The notes under the pieces are model-generated. The model had not been told where the DNA came from. It did not search any database and saw nothing but the letters and a program-made list of their open reading frames with translations. A DNA stretch of 8,435 bases. Source: Spirochaetaceae bacterium (GTDB lineage: Bacteria > Spirochaetota > Spirochaetia > Treponematales > Breznakiellaceae). The position numbers and the translations under genes are program-made. The stretch spans positions 1 to 8,435 of the forward strand of contig JAISLM010000140.1 of the NCBI GenBank assembly GCA_031290855.1. The letters run 5' to 3'. This document shows positions 5,809 to 8,435 of this stretch, one piece after another. Positions within the stretch are counted from its first letter, which is position 1. Every line of letters starts with the position of its first letter.

Positions 5809-6860
5809 CGTAATTCCCCCAGCACGGCCTCGGCCGTTTTTTTGAATGTATATTTTTGACGCAGCGCTTCCGCAAGCTCGACACGCCGCGGAACGCCTCC
5901 GCCCAGCAACCCAAGCAGCTTCTCTTTCAGATCGGCGCTGTTTCCCGCCTCGAAGTAGCTCACCGGAAAGCCGTCGTATATCTCGCGGAACACCGCGATG
6001 TCGGAAACAAGGGCGGGTGTGCCGGAGACGAGCGCCTCCAACGGCGGAACTCCAAAACCCTCGTACAAAGACGGCTGGACTAGCAGGGCCGCCTCGTCAA
6101 TCAATGTTTGCAGTTCCCCGTCCGAAACAAAGCCGGTAAACAGGATATGTTCGTCGTGAAAGAAGCCTTCCGCCTCCCCGTAGCCGGACGTGCGGAAATT
6201 GTCCTTCTCGCCCGCGACAATCAGCCTGTAATCAAGACCCGCCTGACGCGCCGCCCGAAACGCTTCCGCCAGGCACGAAAGCCCCTTGTGCTTCTTTATG
6301 TTCCCGATAAAAAGGATATACTTTTTTACGTCCGCCCTGCGGCCTGATTGACGAAGGTATCGATCCTGTATCCCGCTGCAGGCTACAATCACCGGTTTCC
6401 TGTTTCCCAGGTGGCGCTCGATCCGGCTTTTCGAGAAGCGCGAGACGGTGAATACCTTTGACGACAGCCTCGCGGCGCGGCGGTAGAACCACATACGCGC
6501 CGCAAGGCCGGCGCGTGAACAGAGTTCCGGCATATCGGCAAAGATGATGTCGTGTATCGTCGTGTAGACAGGGACGCCGATACGGGCCGGCACGTTGAAG
6601 TACGGCGAATAAAAGAGTGCCGTTTCGTTGACGGCCCTGACCAGGGGGGCGGGCGGGAAAAAAGTTTCCGCCGCCGAAAACGGCTTGAGAGCGCAGTCAA
6701 AGACGCTTACGTTTGTTTTAGCGGCGAATTCGGCGAGCCTCCGCCCGTCCCCCACAAGCAGGAAATCATGCCGCGTTTCCAGGAAGTGAGGCAGACAGCC
6801 GCGCAGGTACACGCCGACGCCGCTTGCGTCCAGCATCCTGCAATCTACGCTGATTTTCAC
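5805..6860 (-). CDS. GT4-family glycosyltransferase
   Basis: A 351-residue cytoplasmic glycosyltransferase with the GT-B fold. It transfers a sugar from a nucleotide-sugar donor onto an unknown acceptor (glycolipid, polysaccharide or protein). The N-terminal lobe has the glycine-rich loop DASGVGVYLRG (11-21), TTIHD (100-104) and VFTVSRFSKSRIERH (136-150). The C-terminal lobe has YILFIGNIKKHKG (181-193) and the E-x7-E nucleotide-sugar motif YEGFGVPPLEAL (E267 and E275). There is no signal peptide or membrane segment, and length is normal. The start is GTG at 6860-6858, overlapping the upstream DUF3786 stop by four bases (GTGA), with AGGG a few bases before. The end overlaps the methyltransferase start (ATGA). 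The three genes form a tightly coupled unit with no obvious common pathway. The acceptor cannot be inferred because no other envelope or polysaccharide genes are in the window. Confidence 0.88.
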   Translation of the reverse strand: MKISVDCRMLDASGVGVYLRGCLPHFLETRHDFLLVGDGRRLAEFAAKTNVSVFDCALKPFSAAETFFPPAPLVRAVNETALFYSPYFNVPARIGVPVYTTIHDIIFADMPELCSRAGLAARMWFYRRAARLSSKVFTVSRFSKSRIERHLGNRKPVIVACSGIQDRYLRQSGRRADVKKYILFIGNIKKHKGLSCLAEAFRAARQAGLDYRLIVAGEKDNFRTSGYGEAEGFFHDEHILFTGFVSDGELQTLIDEAALLVQPSLYEGFGVPPLEALVSGTPALVSDIAVFREIYDGFPVSYFEAGNSADLKEKLLGLLGGGVPRRVELAEALRQKYTFKKTAEAVLGELR

Positions 6861-7489
6861 CCAGCCCTGGCCGCATGGCAGAGCGCCTGGATGAAGCAGT
6901 TTGACAGAACCGCGAGCGGCTCAAACTTAAAGAAGATCGGGGCCGTCCTGTCGTACAGGACTTTTATGTCGGAAGGAAAGTCTTCGTCGCCCTCGTAATA
7001 GACGACCTTGACCGGCAGCTTGGGGAAGAGCCGGTACGACCAGACGTACTTGCCGGGTTCCCGCTCCTTCTCGAAAACAAGGCCGAGGCGCTCCGCCCCC
7101 GCAGCGAAACGCTTGTACTCGCCGCCTGTTGCCTCTCGAAAGAGCCTTGCCAAGCCGTCACCGTATCCCGCGCCGCCGCCCTCGAATATACCGTGTGAAA
7201 AGTGGTTGATCGGGTAGAAATCCATCTCCGGTTCGCAGTCAGCCTCGGACAGCGCGTAGTAGCCGAGGACGCTCCGCGTATTCACCTCGAAAACGCCATC
7301 GTCAGTGTCTTTTCCGGTGACGGCCTCTACCCCGTTGTGGCTTATCCGCCAGCGCCGCCCCAGGAAGTCAACGGCCAACGCGCCGTCCGCCTCCCTGTCA
7401 AAGCCAAGCCGCTTTTGCGCCCTGTCAAAATCGCAACCCTTAAGCAGTTTCATAACCCATTTGTACGTCTGCTCGTGCCCTTTTCCCAT
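6857..7489 (-). CDS. DUF3786 family protein of unknown function
   Basis: A 210-residue cytoplasmic protein without signal peptide or membrane segments. It resembles the DUF3786 family through DFLGRRWRIS (41-50), TRSVLGYYAL (71-80) and the conserved end FPKLPVKVVYYEGDEDFPSD (155-174) plus VLYDRTAPIFFKFEPLAVL (177-195). That family has no established biochemical function that I can state; members occur mostly in anaerobes. Cysteines are C20, C85, C198 and C204, with no obvious cluster motif. The ATG at 7489-7487 has no Shine-Dalgarno sequence but lies just behind a promoter-like pair with a perfect -35 box. A later ATG (residue 13) would remove the first helix. It is the first gene of the cluster with the glycosyltransferase and methyltransferase remnant. 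Why these sit together is unclear. Confidence 0.7.
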   Translation of the reverse strand: MGKGHEQTYKWVMKLLKGCDFDRAQKRLGFDREADGALAVDFLGRRWRISHNGVEAVTGKDTDDGVFEVNTRSVLGYYALSEADCEPEMDFYPINHFSHGIFEGGGAGYGDGLARLFREATGGEYKRFAAGAERLGLVFEKEREPGKYVWSYRLFPKLPVKVVYYEGDEDFPSDIKVLYDRTAPIFFKFEPLAVLSNCFIQALCHAARAG

Positions 7490-7496
7490 GCTTGAA

Positions 7497-7525
7497 AAGC
7501 TACGCCCTACGCCCTACTCTGTCAA
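7497..7525 (-). promoter_or_regulatory. Candidate promoter of the DUF3786-glycosyltransferase cluster, probably leaderless
   Basis: The minus strand has a perfect TTGACA (7525-7520), a 17-base spacer and TAGCTT (7502-7497), which matches the -10 consensus at three of six positions. The ATG begins seven bases after the -10, so transcription would start at or next to the start codon. No ribosome binding site is visible. The spacer consists mostly of the tandem repeat GTAGGGC (minus strand). The weak -10 keeps confidence moderate. Confidence 0.4.
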
Positions 7526-7666
7526 GCCCGGCGCTCGACACCCTAAGGAAGGCTGTCGCCCTTAACCATGCCTGGGGCGCTGGATGAATGCGGCTGGCTG
7601 CCCCGCTGGCAGGTGAAGGGTGGAAGACGGGGGGCTGGCGACCAACACGGAACTTACCGATCTGCC

Positions 7667-7678
7667 GGGGTCTGACCC
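7667..7678. repeat. GGGGTCTGACCC palindromic motif, copy 1
   Basis: GGGTC-T-GACCC, an inverted repeat around a single base. The same motif occurs at 7989-8001 inside the RAYT-like gene, and both copies are preceded by CTGC. Two copies 322 bp apart beside a RAYT-like gene suggest a short dispersed element. Confidence 0.5.
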
Positions 7679-7688
7679 TTTCCCGACT

Positions 7689-7713
7689 TAAATCGTTACC
7701 TGGTAATGATTTA
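7689..7713. promoter_or_regulatory. 25-bp near-perfect dyad, operator-like
   Basis: Arms TAAATCGTTACC (7689-7700) and GGTAATGATTTA (7702-7713) around a single T, with one non-pairing position (G at 7695 against T at 7707). A further half-site GGTAACG lies at 7721-7727. A one-base centre does not suit an RNA hairpin, so this looks like a protein-binding DNA palindrome. The nearest start codon is that of the DUF3786 gene, about 200 bp away, so the regulated gene is uncertain. Confidence 0.5.
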
Positions 7714-7792
7714 GAGCAAAGGTAACGCAAAGTCGCCCGGCGCCGAATCAAGGGAATTTAACCGGGAACCATGCAAACTCATAAATGAACCT

Positions 7793-7821
7793 CCCCGCCC
7801 TTAAGGGTTAAACTTGACCCG
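7793..7821 (+). repeat. REP-like 29-bp repeat, right copy
   Basis: On the plus strand it begins CCCCGCCCTT and ends TTGACCCG. It matches the minus-strand copy at 191-219 in 26 of 29 bases, so the two copies are inverted relative to each other. CCC-TTAA-GGG and GGGT/ACCC are alternative pairings. It lies 93 bp beyond the 3' end of the right RAYT-like gene. Confidence 0.6.
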
Positions 7822-7914
7822 TAATTCAGATTTCAGGGCAGGCGTATCCCCTGGACTGGTTCGGTTTGGGGAGGAAATAGCGGCCGCTAAGATTCTACGG
7901 GCGGATTATGCCGA

Positions 7915-8382
7915 TTATCCGGGCGCCGGGGCCACGGGAAGGGGGTGTAGGCGGGAAAACGCGGCCCCGGACGCCCGTTTCCCGCTGCGGGGTCTGACCC
8001 CACGGGCCGGCGGGACTCCCGCCGCCTCCCCCGCTTCCCCGCCGTCCGGCGGCTCCCCTTCCAGAATCCGCGACCAGTACCGGTCACCCCACAGGTGCCC
8101 TGTCCGTCCATTGTCCCGGTTGTACCTAATGGCGAAGGTCTGCTTCAGCCATTTCATTATCGCCGGCAGCTCGAACCCGTCCGCGGGCCTGATGTAAAAG
8201 GCCAGCCGGTCACCGGCAAGACTCAAGCCCCGCACCGCGAAGACAAACCTGTGCGCGGTCTCACGGAACACCCGGTCGAACAGCGCCGGCGCCCGCCCCC
8301 CTCGGAACAGGGGTTACCTGTTGTTGACGCGGGTACTGATTTCGTACCACACGCCCTGTTTCAGCATTCTTAAATGTCTCAT
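7915..8382 (-). pseudogene. RAYT-like (Y1/IS200-related) gene with a nonsense codon, right copy
   Basis: From the ATG at 8382-8380 the minus strand encodes 22 residues (ending STRVNNR) and then TAA at 8316-8314. The same frame continues open as PLFRGGRAPALFDRVFRETA and on to KWLKQTFAIRYN and GRTGHLWGDRYWSRILE, ending at TAA 7917-7915. The left copy has G in the first base of that codon, so a G-to-T change made the stop. Restart at GTG 8271 would give 118 residues lacking the front strand of the fold. GHLWGDRYWS matches the GHLFQGRY region of RAYT proteins. The position of the HUH histidine pair reads R-L-A (within GDRLAFYI), and the position of the nucleophilic tyrosine reads F (QTFAIRYN). 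Strand cleavage is therefore doubtful even in an intact copy. The tail after EGEPP is proline/arginine-rich, low in complexity, and contains GVRPR encoded by a palindromic GGGGTCAGACCCC. No ribosome binding site. Confidence 0.75.
7989..8001. repeat. GGGGTCTGACCCC palindromic motif, copy 2, inside the RAYT-like gene
   Basis: GGGGTC-T-GACCCC is a perfect 6-bp inverted repeat around one base. It is read in frame as GVRP on the minus strand, so part of the repeat is translated into the variable tail of the RAYT-like protein. Confidence 0.55.
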
Positions 8383-8392
8383 GTAAATATAT
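8317..8392. repeat. 76-bp direct repeat, right copy
   Basis: Identical to 2-77 in the same orientation. It comprises the first 22 codons of the right RAYT-like gene and ten upstream bases. The identity ends exactly at the nonsense position on the gene side (8316 versus 1). Confidence 0.95.
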
Positions 8393-8404
8393 GGGCGCTT
8401 GCCC
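8393..8404 (-). other. Small hairpin upstream of right RAYT-like gene
   Basis: GGGC-GCTT-GCCC at the position equivalent to the GGT/ACC repeat upstream of the left copy. The bases differ between copies but pairing is kept. Confidence 0.35.
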
Positions 8405-8435
8405 GCGATTTGCTTTAATAAATGTGGAAAACAAG

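Larger units (their letters stand above)
7490..7914. other. Gene-free stretch between the DUF3786 gene and the right RAYT-like gene
   Basis: No credible gene; the frame at 7500-7751 is arginine/proline-rich shadow sequence without a ribosome binding site. The stretch holds a candidate promoter (7497-7525), a tandem seven-base repeat TACGCCC (7501-7517, about 2.4 copies), a palindromic motif GGGGTCTGACCC (7667-7678), a 25-bp dyad (7689-7713) and a REP-like repeat (7793-7821). Weak inverted repeats CGACA/TGTCG (7536-7558) and CTGCC/GGCAG (7598-7612) are also present. Confidence 0.55.

Noticed and set aside
5809..5914. TTG start at 5914 for the methyltransferase remnant
   Set aside because: It would begin far inside the glycosyltransferase gene and add about 35 residues unlike the family; the ATGA overlap at 5808 is the natural start, lost by frame.
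7557..7566. CGCCCTTAA match as a third REP-like copy
   Set aside because: Only nine bases agree and the rest of the 29-bp element is absent.
7500..7751. 83-codon frame on the minus strand in the gene-free stretch
   Set aside because: Arginine/proline-rich composition, no ribosome binding site, and it covers the candidate promoter and dyad.
7814..8373. Plus-strand frames over the right RAYT-like gene
   Set aside because: They are antisense shadows of a recognisable minus-strand protein family.
1..8392. Composite transposon bounded by two active transposases
   Set aside because: The flanking genes are RAYT-like with a degenerate active site and one has a stop; no target-site duplication or terminal ends are visible, so only recombination between repeats is proposed.
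1..8435. CRISPR array, toxin-antitoxin pair, tRNA or rRNA gene
   Set aside because: No regular spaced repeats, no paired small genes and no tRNA- or rRNA-like segments were seen.

Overview
The window most likely comes from a spirochaete close to the termite-gut treponemes. The clues are overall protein style, a type I secreted sugar-binding protein whose mature end starts KGNGE, and a divergent REP-associated transposase-like (RAYT-like) gene family that I associate with Treponema genomes. This is inference from family resemblance, not a database match. The coding regions are moderately GC-rich; the divergent promoter region near 4032-4202 is clearly AT-rich.

Layout. (1) 1-67 is the 5' end of a RAYT-like gene on the minus strand, cut by the left edge. 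(2) 68-503 has no credible gene but holds a REP-like repeat and a series of small hairpins. (3) 504-4031 (minus strand) is a complete monosaccharide ABC importer operon, transcribed in the order ATPase (2535-4031), permease (1557-2522), periplasmic binding protein (504-1472). (4) 4032-4202 is a divergent promoter region. (5) 4203-5333 (plus strand) encodes a GntR-type DNA-binding domain fused to a LacI-type sugar-sensing domain, the probable regulator of the importer. (6) 5334-5458 lies between convergent genes and carries hairpins. (7) 5459-7489 (minus strand) is a three-gene overlapping cluster: a DUF3786 protein, a GT4 glycosyltransferase and a broken O6-methylguanine-DNA methyltransferase. 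(8) 7490-7914 is gene-free but contains a candidate promoter, a 25-bp palindrome and REP-like motifs. (9) 7915-8382 (minus strand) is a second copy of the RAYT-like gene, carrying a nonsense codon.

The importer genes and regulator form an ordinary working unit: sugar enters the periplasm, is bound by the binding protein and is pumped in by the permease/ATPase, and the regulator probably senses the sugar or a derivative. The methyltransferase is unusual. It has lost its active-site region by what looks like an in-frame deletion, and its reading frame is also out of phase with the expected start codon at an A-run.

The least ordinary material is the RAYT/REP layer. Two RAYT-like genes in the same orientation share 76 identical bases. 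Their family lacks the HUH histidines and probably the nucleophilic tyrosine. A 29-bp hairpin-forming repeat occurs once near each gene, in opposite orientations. Several genes (regulator, DUF3786 gene, RAYT-like genes) have no visible ribosome binding site, and two of them have promoter-like boxes so close to the ATG that the transcripts would be leaderless.
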